Positions 1 to 5,398 of a stretch of 6,613 bases of DNA are shown here, piece after piece. The notes under the pieces are model-generated. The model worked only from the letters and a program-made list of their open reading frames with translations. It was not told where the DNA came from and searched no databases. Origin of the DNA: CAZTHC01 sp964613425 (lineage in GTDB: Bacteria > Bacillota > Clostridia > TANB77 > CAG-508); the NCBI GenBank assembly GCA_964613425.1, contig CAZTHC010000060.1, positions 1-6,613 on the forward strand. Reading direction: 5' to 3'. The first letter of the stretch is position 1; every line of letters starts with the position of its first letter. A program made the translations under genes and the position numbers.

Positions 1-339
1 TTAAATACTTTAAATATTAAAATTTATGAATTTACTCGTATTTTAGGAATTTTACTAGATAATGCTATTGAAGCTGCAAATTTATGTGATGAAAAAGTTA
101 TTAATATTCGTATGCAAAAAGCTAAAAATGTGCAATTATTAATTATTGAAAATACATATACAAATAAAGATGTGGATGTAAATAAAATTTTCGAAAAAGA
201 TTTTAGTACTAAAAAGGTTAAGTCTGGTTTAGGTCTGTGGGAGGTAAAACAATACTTGAACAAATCTAAGAATTTAAATCTATATACTAATAAAGATGAT
301 AAGTTTTTTAAGCAACAATTTGAAATATATCCAAATTAG
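1..339 (+). CDS. AgrC-like sensor histidine kinase, C-terminal fragment (5' truncated by window edge)
   Basis: The reading frame is open from base 1 to a TAG stop at 337-339 and gives 112 residues with no start inside the window. It matches the GHKL ATP-binding domain of AgrC-type kinases. The N box is at residues 14-25 (RILGILLDNAIEAA, key D20-N21), followed by an IENTY strand at about 49-53. The ATP-lid G box is at about 69-79 (STKKVKSGLGL). The membrane sensor and phospho-acceptor His regions lie outside the window. In known Agr systems AgrC binds the secreted cyclic peptide and phosphorylates the regulator AgrA. The gene converges on an agrB-agrD pair, so it is plausibly the receptor for that peptide. 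This is inference, because partner regulator and sensor domain are not visible. The family call is secure; calling it agrC itself is less so. Confidence 0.88.
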   Translation, partial: LNTLNIKIYEFTRILGILLDNAIEAANLCDEKVINIRMQKAKNVQLLIIENTYTNKDVDVNKIFEKDFSTKKVKSGLGLWEVKQYLNKSKNLNLYTNKDDKFFKQQFEIYPN

Positions 340-346
340 GAACAGG

Positions 347-382
347 TAGGTCGTTGAGGTAACGATCCCATACAAATGAAAA
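347..382. repeat. Diverged inverted copy of the palindromic repeat at 3105-3140
   Basis: Aligned to the reverse complement of 3105-3140 without gaps, I count 26 of 36 identical bases. This includes the shared blocks GGTCGT, GAGG, CCC and TACAAATGAAAA. The segment forms a weak stem (GGTCGTT against AACGATCC with one bulge). It lies between the kinase stop codon and the terminator hairpin, and its last four bases overlap the left arm of that terminator. Confidence 0.5.
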
Positions 383-418
383 GTGAGTGCTTTAAAATAT
401 TAAAACACTCACTTTTTT
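379..418 (+). terminator. Intrinsic terminator of the kinase gene, probably bidirectional
   Basis: A perfect 11-bp inverted repeat (AAAAGTGAGTG at 379-389, CACTCACTTTT at 406-416) encloses a 16-base AT loop. On the + strand it runs into TTTTTT and then more T-rich sequence. Read on the - strand the same stem is followed by TTTTCATTTG, a weaker but usable tract. It lies 39 bases after the kinase stop and 17 bases beyond the agrD stop, so it can serve both convergent units. Confidence 0.85.
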
Positions 419-433
419 ATTTTATTATTTAAA

Positions 434-553
434 TTAATCTTTTTTTACCAAGCTTGCTGGCATTTTAGGTTGATGCATTACTGAAAATATGAAGCATGCT
501 GTATTTGTTGATTTCGCATATTTTTCACCTAATTTTGCTAAAAATTTTAACAT
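434..553 (-). CDS. agrD: AgrD-type cyclic lactone autoinducer peptide precursor
   Basis: This is a 39-residue precursor of a secreted cyclic signalling peptide, processed by the AgrB encoded just upstream. It has the three-part AgrD layout. The N-terminus (1-14, MLKFLAKLGEKYAK) is a basic amphipathic leader. A putative signal core surrounds the single Cys20 (STNTACFIFSVM, 15-26). The acidic or basic tail HQPKMPASLVKKD (27-39) resembles the charged C-terminal recognition region of clostridial AgrD. Cys20 would form the thiolactone. Six residues separate it from HQP, longer than the C-plus-four ring of S. aureus AgrD, so the exact mature peptide is uncertain. The ATG at 553 is chosen over an in-frame ATG at 625 because AGGGGA precedes it at 7-8 bases and the product then has family length. 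It is placed 106 bases after agrB. Confidence 0.9.
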   Translation of the reverse strand: MLKFLAKLGEKYAKSTNTACFIFSVMHQPKMPASLVKKD

Positions 554-568
554 AAAAATCTCCCCTTT

Positions 569-587
569 CAAAATTCGAAGAATTTTG
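569..587 (-). promoter_or_regulatory. Hairpin immediately upstream of the agrD ribosome binding site
   Basis: An 8-bp perfect inverted repeat (CAAAATTC and GAATTTTG) with a 3-base loop. In the agrBD transcript its 3' arm ends a few bases before the AGGGGA ribosome binding site of agrD. A structure here could stabilise a processed agrD message or alter ribosome access. The inverted repeat is seen directly; the role is inferred. Confidence 0.45.
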
Positions 588-623
588 TTCTCTTCAATTT
601 TTATAATATTACGCATATATAAC

Positions 624-651
624 AAAATGTTTTGCCGGCTTAAAACATTTT
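624..651 (-). promoter_or_regulatory. Hairpin in the agrB-agrD gap, possible attenuator or processing site
   Basis: A 10-bp perfect inverted repeat (AAAATGTTTT and AAAACATTTT) with an 8-base loop containing GCCGGC. It begins 9 bases after the agrB stop codon and is followed on the transcribed strand by GTTATATATG. The short TTTTGTT tract would make at most a weak terminator, so partial read-through or RNA processing between agrB and agrD is possible. Confidence 0.4.
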
Positions 652-659
652 ATTAACAA

Positions 660-1289
660 TTAATTTTGAGCTAGTTGCTCTTCTTTATATATTTCATATC
701 CGTATTTATTTCTTGTTATTTTATACATAAATCTTGTTATCGAAATTGTTTGTATTAACATTCCAAACATTAACATATTTGATATTACTCTATCTTGTAC
801 AAATATTGCTGCTATTATTGTTATTGTCATTGTTATATATGAACCTATTTGCTTATTTCTTCTATCTTTTTTTCTTAATATTGGTACATTTTCTGTATCT
901 GCTGGTGCATATAACTTAATCATTATCATACTAAATACCCAAATTGCAACTATTACTATGTATTTAATAAACATTGGTTCAAATATTATGTATTTGCTTA
1001 AATATACATTTCCACAATAAAATACTGTTGTTCCTACTATACAACCAATATGTGTTTTTAAATGAAATCCACCAGAAAATGTTCTATATGGAATTATAAA
1101 CAAAAATGATAATACAGCTAATTGCCAAATTCCAAGTGCTACTGCAATTCCTATCATAATAAATGTTTTTGGTATTTCTCCAAATACTAATTGCAATCCA
1201 TAGTTTATTACTTCTGCTCTTTCATCATCTACTTCTGGCATTTTTTTTCTTATTTTTTTTGTTAAGAAAAGGCAAAATTTTTCTATCAA
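660..1289 (-). CDS. agrB: AgrB-family membrane endopeptidase (autoinducer peptide processing)
   Basis: A 209-residue multi-pass membrane cysteine protease that cuts the AgrD C-terminal tail and helps form the cyclic peptide. The hallmark R-x3-GG-x-H-x6-C stretch is present. With the TTG start the catalytic pair is His76 and Cys83, close to His77 and Cys84 of S. aureus AgrB. A second family signature, APADTENVPI, follows at about 128-137. Hydrophobic segments lie around residues 35-70, 80-95, 103-125, 148-165 and 172-188. The start is the TTG at 1289: AGAGGTG sits 6 bases upstream of it. The in-frame ATG at 1307, 6 codons earlier, has no ribosome binding site and would place that site inside the gene. 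agrD follows downstream in the same direction, and the two are presumably co-transcribed. Confidence 0.92.
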   Translation of the reverse strand: MIEKFCLFLTKKIRKKMPEVDDERAEVINYGLQLVFGEIPKTFIMIGIAVALGIWQLAVLSFLFIIPYRTFSGGFHLKTHIGCIVGTTVFYCGNVYLSKYIIFEPMFIKYIVIVAIWVFSMIMIKLYAPADTENVPILRKKDRRNKQIGSYITMTITIIAAIFVQDRVISNMLMFGMLIQTISITRFMYKITRNKYGYEIYKEEQLAQN

Positions 1290-1320
1290 TAAAATCACCT
1301 CTTTCATTAAGATGATTTTA
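1290..1320 (-). promoter_or_regulatory. Leader inverted repeat presenting the agrB ribosome binding site in its loop
   Basis: TAAAATCA and TGATTTTA form a perfect 8-bp inverted repeat around a 15-base loop. On the transcript the loop holds most of the AGAGG ribosome binding site, and the 3' arm abuts the TTG start codon of agrB. Such a stem could tune agrB translation. The repeat and its placement are seen directly; regulation is inferred. No confident -10/-35 pair was recognised between here and the upstream terminator at 1363. Confidence 0.45.
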
Positions 1321-1362
1321 TTTCTAGTTTGATATCATTTTTTATTTTGTATATGAACAATG

Positions 1363-1410
1363 AAAAAACACATATGAAAATTTAAAATTTAATTTTCATA
1401 TGTGTTTTTT
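1363..1410 (-). terminator. Intrinsic terminator after the methyltransferase-pseudouridine synthase operon
   Basis: A perfect 20-bp inverted repeat (1363-1382 and 1391-1410) with an 8-base loop. The core is ACACATATGAAAATT paired with its complement, and both outer ends are A/T runs, so a T tract follows the stem on either strand. It begins 15 bases beyond the pseudouridine synthase stop codon. It also insulates the agrB leader from that operon. Confidence 0.88.
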
Positions 1411-1425
1411 TACTTTTCATAAATT

Positions 1426-2112
1426 CTATATGTTTGTATCTTCTAATATTTTCCAAGTGCCATTTTTTTCTGGTAAGCTCGTAAATGTCATTCTTTCTTT
1501 TGTAACTGGATGTAATATACTTAAGCTATATGCAAATAACGCTATTTGCTTACCTCTTCCTCTTGTACCATATTTTTGGTCTCCATAAATACTATGTCCT
1601 CTGCTAGATAGTTGTACTCGTATTTGATGATGCCTTCCTGTATGCAATTTTACTTTTACTACAGATAAATTTATTTCTTCACTATATTTTAAAACTTCAT
1701 ACTCTAGTTTTGCATATTTTGAATTCTTCACGTTTTCTTCTACTACTTTACTTAAGTTTGTTTTTTCGTTTTTTAGTAAATAATCTTCCAAAACTCCTTG
1801 TTCTTGTTCGAATTTTCCATCTGCTACTACTAAATAGATTTTTTCAAAATCTTTATTTCTTACCTGTTCACTAAGTCTTGCCGCTGCTTTAGAAGTTTTT
1901 GCAAATACCATTACTCCTCCAACAGGTCTATCTAATCTATGTATTAGTCCTAAGTAAACATCTCCTGGTTTGTTATATTTTTCTTTTATATATTTTTTTA
2001 TTATAGTTAACATATCTTCATCATTTGTTTTATCTCCTTGTGAAGGTATATTAACAGGCTTTTCTACTACTATTATATGATTATCTTCATATAGTATTTT
2101 TAGATTTTGCAT
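1426..2112 (-). CDS. RluA-family RNA pseudouridine synthase, single-domain form
   Basis: A 228-residue enzyme that would isomerise uridine to pseudouridine in rRNA or tRNA; the target base cannot be read from sequence. The catalytic motif HRLDRPVGGVMVFAKT spans residues 58-73 with nucleophile Asp61. The conserved Tyr is in KIYLVV (91-96), and the basic LHTGRHHQIRVQ stretch is at 156-167. GDQKYG (177-182) and the HPVTKE end (201-206) complete the family pattern. There is no N-terminal S4 domain, since motif I (LYEDNHIIVVEKP) begins at residue 7. The core has PVGG where many relatives have TSG, as in some short RluA/TruC-like members. ATG at 2112 is preceded by GGGAGGA, 8 bases away and inside the end of the upstream methyltransferase gene, which suggests translational coupling. 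Confidence 0.92.
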   Translation of the reverse strand: MQNLKILYEDNHIIVVEKPVNIPSQGDKTNDEDMLTIIKKYIKEKYNKPGDVYLGLIHRLDRPVGGVMVFAKTSKAAARLSEQVRNKDFEKIYLVVADGKFEQEQGVLEDYLLKNEKTNLSKVVEENVKNSKYAKLEYEVLKYSEEINLSVVKVKLHTGRHHQIRVQLSSRGHSIYGDQKYGTRGRGKQIALFAYSLSILHPVTKERMTFTSLPEKNGTWKILEDTNI

Positions 2113-2115
2113 AAA

Positions 2116-2973
2116 TTATTCCTCCCATTTTCCAAAAATACCACATGGTAAAACTAAATCTGAATCCTTCATTGGTAATCCAATTTCTCCAGATGATATG
2201 TGTCCATTTTGCTTCATATTCAATTTTAAAAGGTTTTCTAATACTTTAGATGATATTCCAGTAGTATAAGAATTAATTAGAAAAAATAATGGTTTATCGC
2301 TTAATACCTGCGTACATAAATTTATTAAATCTGCTATATTTTCTTCAAATTGCCATACCTCTCCTGAAGCTCCTCTTCCATATGAAGGTGGGTCCATAAC
2401 TATTGCATCATATTTATTACCTCTCCTGATTTCTCTTTGCACAAATTTTATAACGTCATCTACAATATATCTAACTGGCTTGTCTTGTAGATTAGACGCG
2501 CTAACATTTTCCTTTGCCCATGCTACCATTCCTTTTGAACTATCTACATGACAAACAGATGCACCAGCATATAGACATGCTACTGTTGCACCTCCTGTAT
2601 AAGCAAAAAGATTCAATACCTTTATTGGTCTTTGTGCTTCTTTTATTTTATTAATCATAAAATCCCAGTTAACAGCTTGCTCAGGGAATAAACCTGTATG
2701 CTTAAAGCCCATTGGTTTTATATTAAAAGTTAATTCTTTATACTTAATTTGCCATGCTTCTGGCAACTTCTTATGGTATTCCCAGCTACCTCCTCCAGTT
2801 TTGCTTCTGTTATATACTGCATCTGCATTATTCCACTTCTCTTTAAAGCTTTTTTGTTTCCAAATTATTTGAGGGTCTGGTCTAACCAAGCATACATTTC
2901 CCCACTTTTCTAATTTTTCTCCATTTGCCATATCTAATATTTCGTATTCCTTCCAATTATTTGCTATGTTCAT
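2116..2973 (-). CDS. Class I SAM-dependent methyltransferase, probable rRNA methyltransferase (RlmI/RlmK-like)
   Basis: A 285-residue cytoplasmic methyltransferase. Motif I, which binds S-adenosylmethionine, is at 119-141 (VLNLFAYTGGATVACLYAGA), followed by the acidic CHVDSSKG at about 141-148. VDD at 171-173 fits the motif contacting the adenine. The catalytic-loop motif VMDPPSYGRG is at 192-201. DPPSYGRG and the fold order resemble the RlmI/RlmK group that methylates 23S rRNA, but no PUA domain is present. The N-terminal stretch YEILDMANGEKLEKWG (10-25) is a conserved opening in a Firmicutes subgroup, from memory of that family. ATG at 2973 has AAAGGA 8 bases upstream. The next gene, a pseudouridine synthase, starts 3 bases after its stop, so the pair is an RNA-modification operon. 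The substrate remains inferred. Confidence 0.88.
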   Translation of the reverse strand: MNIANNWKEYEILDMANGEKLEKWGNVCLVRPDPQIIWKQKSFKEKWNNADAVYNRSKTGGGSWEYHKKLPEAWQIKYKELTFNIKPMGFKHTGLFPEQAVNWDFMINKIKEAQRPIKVLNLFAYTGGATVACLYAGASVCHVDSSKGMVAWAKENVSASNLQDKPVRYIVDDVIKFVQREIRRGNKYDAIVMDPPSYGRGASGEVWQFEENIADLINLCTQVLSDKPLFFLINSYTTGISSKVLENLLKLNMKQNGHISSGEIGLPMKDSDLVLPCGIFGKWEE

Positions 2974-3037
2974 TGTTTTTTCCTTTCAAATTACATTTTT
3001 ATATTTTTAATATGTTTCATTTATAATTTTTGCTGGC

Positions 3038-3057
3038 AGGGATGAAACTTTGTCCCT
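3038..3057. repeat. Short palindromic repeat unit (AGGGA...TCCCT)
   Basis: A 20-base imperfect palindrome: AGGGA pairs with TCCCT, then two G-T wobbles and two A-T pairs close toward a small loop. On the - strand it starts TGTAGGGA, resembling the TGTAGGGG head of the unit at 3114 in opposite orientation. It lies in the 177-base gap upstream of the methyltransferase gene, with no long T tract, so it is unlikely to be a terminator. Confidence 0.45.
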
Positions 3058-3080
3058 ACACCAAAGTATATTTATCAGTG

Positions 3081-3097
3081 TAATAGCTAAACACAGG
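3081..3097. repeat. Diverged copy of the left end of the stem-loop element at 3421-3437
   Basis: Fourteen of 17 bases match 3421-3437 (TAGTAGCCAAACGCAGG), and all three differences are transitions (G to A or C to T). The rest of the long stem-loop is not present after it, so it may be a remnant or a shared module of a composite repeat. Confidence 0.35.
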
Positions 3098-3104
3098 TAA
3101 TATA

Positions 3105-3140
3105 TTTTCATTTGTAGGGGTCGGCGTCCTCGACGACCCG
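3105..3140. repeat. GC-rich palindromic repeat unit with an inverted copy near 350
   Basis: GGGTCG (3118-3123) and CGACCC (3134-3139) form a 6-bp stem extended by two inner G-C pairs around a TCCT loop. It is strongly GC-rich in an AT-rich setting. An inverted, diverged copy sits at 347-382 (26 of 36 bases), so it is a dispersed unit. It ends 10 bases from the stop of the 68-residue membrane protein gene, but lacks a T tract on that strand and is therefore not a typical terminator. Confidence 0.6.
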
Positions 3141-3150
3141 AAATTTTATT

Positions 3151-3357
3151 TCATATAAAACTTTTTAGCATAGAAAAAAAGCTAAAAACCATTATTGCAT
3201 TAATTATCATACATGCACTAGAAAAAATTATCACTCCGCTTATTATTTTATGATTTTTAATTAATGAAATAAGTTTATTTTGTTTTTTTGTCTCTTTTCC
3301 TTCCAGAATATTTTTAAACTTGTCCGTATCTAAAAAATTATCTTTTGTAAATTCCAT
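3151..3357 (-). CDS. Small single-pass membrane protein of unknown function
   Basis: A 68-residue protein I do not recognise. Residues 1-37 are charged and lysine-rich (KETKKQNK around 21-28). Residues 38-64 form one hydrophobic segment (IISGVIIFSSACMIINAIMV and on), followed by a short KSFI end. This predicts a cytoplasmic N-terminal part and a C-terminal membrane anchor. That it is a real gene rests on the ATG at 3357 with a strong GGAGGT 5 bases upstream, and on a protein-like charged-then-hydrophobic layout. It stands alone, with repeat-bearing intergenic DNA on both sides, and transcribes toward the methyltransferase operon, whose start is 177 bases away. No function can be assigned. Confidence 0.7.
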   Translation of the reverse strand: MEFTKDNFLDTDKFKNILEGKETKKQNKLISLIKNHKIISGVIIFSSACMIINAIMVFSFFSMLKSFI

Positions 3358-3425
3358 AATCTACCTCCAAAAATATTTTTAATAAATAGCTTAGATAAAT
3401 ATAATTATTTTCATATACCATAGTA

Positions 3426-3498
3426 GCCAAACGCAGGGGTAGCACTTTTCTTTCGAAAACGTGGAGAAAGAAAATGTCCTACCCCGACGAGATTTGGC
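3426..3498. repeat. Long imperfect stem-loop element (73 bases)
   Basis: Nested complementary arms are visible. GCCAAA (3426-3431) pairs with TTTGGC (3493-3498), and GGGGTAG (3436-3442) pairs with CTACCCC (3479-3485). AC (3444-3445) pairs with GT (3476-3477). TTTTCTTTC (3446-3454) pairs with GAAAGAAAA (3466-3474). The loop is GAAAACGTGGA. The outer internal loop is asymmetric (CGCA against GACGAGA). It fills much of the 243-base gap between uvrC and the small membrane protein gene. No open frame, T tract or partner gene explains it. A dispersed intergenic repeat or a structured RNA are both possible. Nothing else was recognised in 3499-3600. Confidence 0.65.
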
Positions 3499-3600
3499 GG
3501 ATTCATCATCATACATTAATTCATCTCGTTAAACTATTCTAATATTAAATATATTTTTAAAGGTACATTTATATTACCACAATCGTATACAAAACTTCAA

Positions 3601-5382
3601 CTAAATACGTTTTAATTCTTCAGCTATAGCTAAAGTTATTCCTTTTACTTCACAAAGTTCTTCTATACTTGCTTTTTTTATTTCTTCTATACTACCAAAT
3701 TTCTTTAATAATGCTTCTCTTTTTTTACCTCCAATACCTTTCACACTGTCTAATACAGATTTAGTCATTTCTTTTTCTCTTAGTTTTCTATGGTACTGTA
3801 TTGCTGTATTGTGAACTTCATCCTGAAACATTGTTATGAAATTTTTCAATTCTTCTGATATCTCTATTTCTCTTCTATTTTCATCTATTAATGCTTTTGT
3901 TCTGTGTTTATTGTCCTTAACCATACCAAATATTGAAATATTTAATTTATGTTTTTCTGCTGCTCTTTTAGCAGCTTTTATCTGAGTTATTCCTCCATCT
4001 ACTAATATTAAATTTGGTAATTTTCCAAATCCATCCTCTTTATTATTCAATGAATGTGCTAATCTTCTTGTTATTGTTTCTTCCATACATTTTGGATCAT
4101 CCTGGTTATAAACTGTTTTTATTTTAAATCTGCGTGATAAATTTCTATTAATCACACCATCTTTTGCAACACACATTCCTGCTACAATATTGGTCCCCGA
4201 AATATTTGAAATATCAAAAGTTTCTATCTTTCTTGGAATCTCGCTTAAGTTTAATTTTTCTTTTAATTCATTTAAAATATTTAATTTTGCCATATTCTTA
4301 TTCTCTAAAGTTATCTTAGCATTATTTTCTGCCATTTCTATAAATTTTAATTTTTCACCTTTTTTTGGTATTTTAAATATTACTTTCTTATTTGCCTTTT
4401 TGCTTAAAAATTCTTCCAATACTTCTTTATCTTCAAACTCTTCTTTTACCATTATTTTATTTGGAAGGTCTATTTTATTTAAATAATACTGCTTTATAAA
4501 TTCAGATAGTATCTCTTTATTTTCCATATCTTTTAAATCGCTATAAAAATAGTGCTCTCTTCCTATCATTTTGCTATTTCTAACAAAAAATATTTCTATA
4601 CATACTTCTAAAGAATTTCTGTATAATCCTATTACATCTATAAAGTTTTCATCAATGTTTGAAACTTTTTGTTTTTCAGAAACCAACTGTATTGCAACCA
4701 TTTTATCTCTTAATTCTGCTGCCTTCTCATATTCTTGCTTACCCGCTTTTTCTTCTATTTCTATTTTTAATTGTTTAATTATCTTATCTATTTTTCCTTC
4801 TAAAAGCATTATAATTTGACTAATCTGTTGATTGTATTCTTCCTTTGAAACTAAATTTGCACATGGACCTAAGCATTTATGTATATGGTAATTTAGGCAT
4901 TCTCTCTTATTTGATTTAAATACTTTACATTGCCTTATCTTAAATTTTTCTTTAATAAAACTTACCATTTCTTTAGCTGCACCTGAATTTGCATATGGCC
5001 CAAAATATTTTGCTCCGTCATTTAGAATGCTTCTTGTAACAAATACATTTGGATAATCTGAATTAGTATCTATTTTTATATATGGATATGTTTTGTCATC
5101 TTTTAAAAGAACATTAAATTTAGGCATATTTTGCTTAATTAAATTGCATTCTAAAATTAAAGCCTCTGCTTCATTGTCTGTAACTATGTATTCAAAATGG
5201 TCAATTAAAGAAACCATTTTTTGTATACGCACAGTTTTATTGGTTTTTCTAAAATACTGTGTTACTCTATTTTTTAGAGATACAGCTTTTCCAACATATA
5301 AAATTGTATTATTTTTATCTCTCATTATATAAACTCCTGGCTTTGCAGGAAGCTTTTTTAATTCCTCATTTATTATAAACAT
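3601..5382 (-). CDS. uvrC: UvrABC system protein C (excinuclease subunit)
   Basis: A full-length 593-residue UvrC, the dual-incision nuclease of nucleotide excision repair, recruited to UvrB at damaged DNA. The GIY-YIG domain (about 10-95, for 3' incision) shows GVY with Tyr18, YVG with Tyr29, Arg39 and probable metal-binding Glu78. Four cysteines (152, 162, 170, 174) match the iron-sulfur site of the family. The UVR segment that contacts UvrB is at about 205-235. The C-terminal RNase H-like domain (about 385-535, for 5' incision) holds FDISN with Asp390, DD at 428-429, VDGG with Asp462 and DEVHN with His524. Helix-hairpin-helix motifs end the protein (about 545-593). ATG at 5382 has GAGGT 6 bases upstream. 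It lies 16 bases after the Rpn-family gene and probably shares its transcript. Confidence 0.98.
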   Translation of the reverse strand: MFIINEELKKLPAKPGVYIMRDKNNTILYVGKAVSLKNRVTQYFRKTNKTVRIQKMVSLIDHFEYIVTDNEAEALILECNLIKQNMPKFNVLLKDDKTYPYIKIDTNSDYPNVFVTRSILNDGAKYFGPYANSGAAKEMVSFIKEKFKIRQCKVFKSNKRECLNYHIHKCLGPCANLVSKEEYNQQISQIIMLLEGKIDKIIKQLKIEIEEKAGKQEYEKAAELRDKMVAIQLVSEKQKVSNIDENFIDVIGLYRNSLEVCIEIFFVRNSKMIGREHYFYSDLKDMENKEILSEFIKQYYLNKIDLPNKIMVKEEFEDKEVLEEFLSKKANKKVIFKIPKKGEKLKFIEMAENNAKITLENKNMAKLNILNELKEKLNLSEIPRKIETFDISNISGTNIVAGMCVAKDGVINRNLSRRFKIKTVYNQDDPKCMEETITRRLAHSLNNKEDGFGKLPNLILVDGGITQIKAAKRAAEKHKLNISIFGMVKDNKHRTKALIDENRREIEISEELKNFITMFQDEVHNTAIQYHRKLREKEMTKSVLDSVKGIGGKKREALLKKFGSIEEIKKASIEELCEVKGITLAIAEELKRI

Positions 5383-5398
5383 ATTTGTACCTCAATTA

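Noticed and set aside
434..625. A longer AgrD starting at the ATG at 625 (63 residues)
   Set aside because: The extra 24 residues have no family counterpart, and the internal ATG at 553 has an excellent ribosome binding site and gives the usual AgrD length and leader.
734..919. Open + strand frame encoding a leucine-rich hydrophobic peptide
   Set aside because: It lies antisense within agrB, whose own frame carries the catalytic motifs. The hydrophobic leucines come from the complement of an AT-rich membrane protein gene, and no ribosome binding site supports it.
1308..1362. Promoter or AgrA-type direct repeats upstream of agrB
   Set aside because: TTGTTC with TGATAT at 17 bases is a poor match to consensus, and I could not find a convincing pair of AgrA-like direct repeats.
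3118..3139. Terminator for the 68-residue membrane protein gene
   Set aside because: The stem is suitable, but on the transcribed strand it is followed by TACAAATG rather than a T tract, and the sequence belongs to a dispersed repeat.
3426..3498. Retron msr/msd or CRISPR-related RNA
   Set aside because: No reverse transcriptase, cas gene or repeat-spacer periodicity is present nearby; only a single structured unit is seen.
4190..4819. Open + strand frames opposite uvrC rich in Phe, Ser and Ile
   Set aside because: They are complement artefacts of Lys/Glu-rich UvrC coding and show no domain or plausible start signal.
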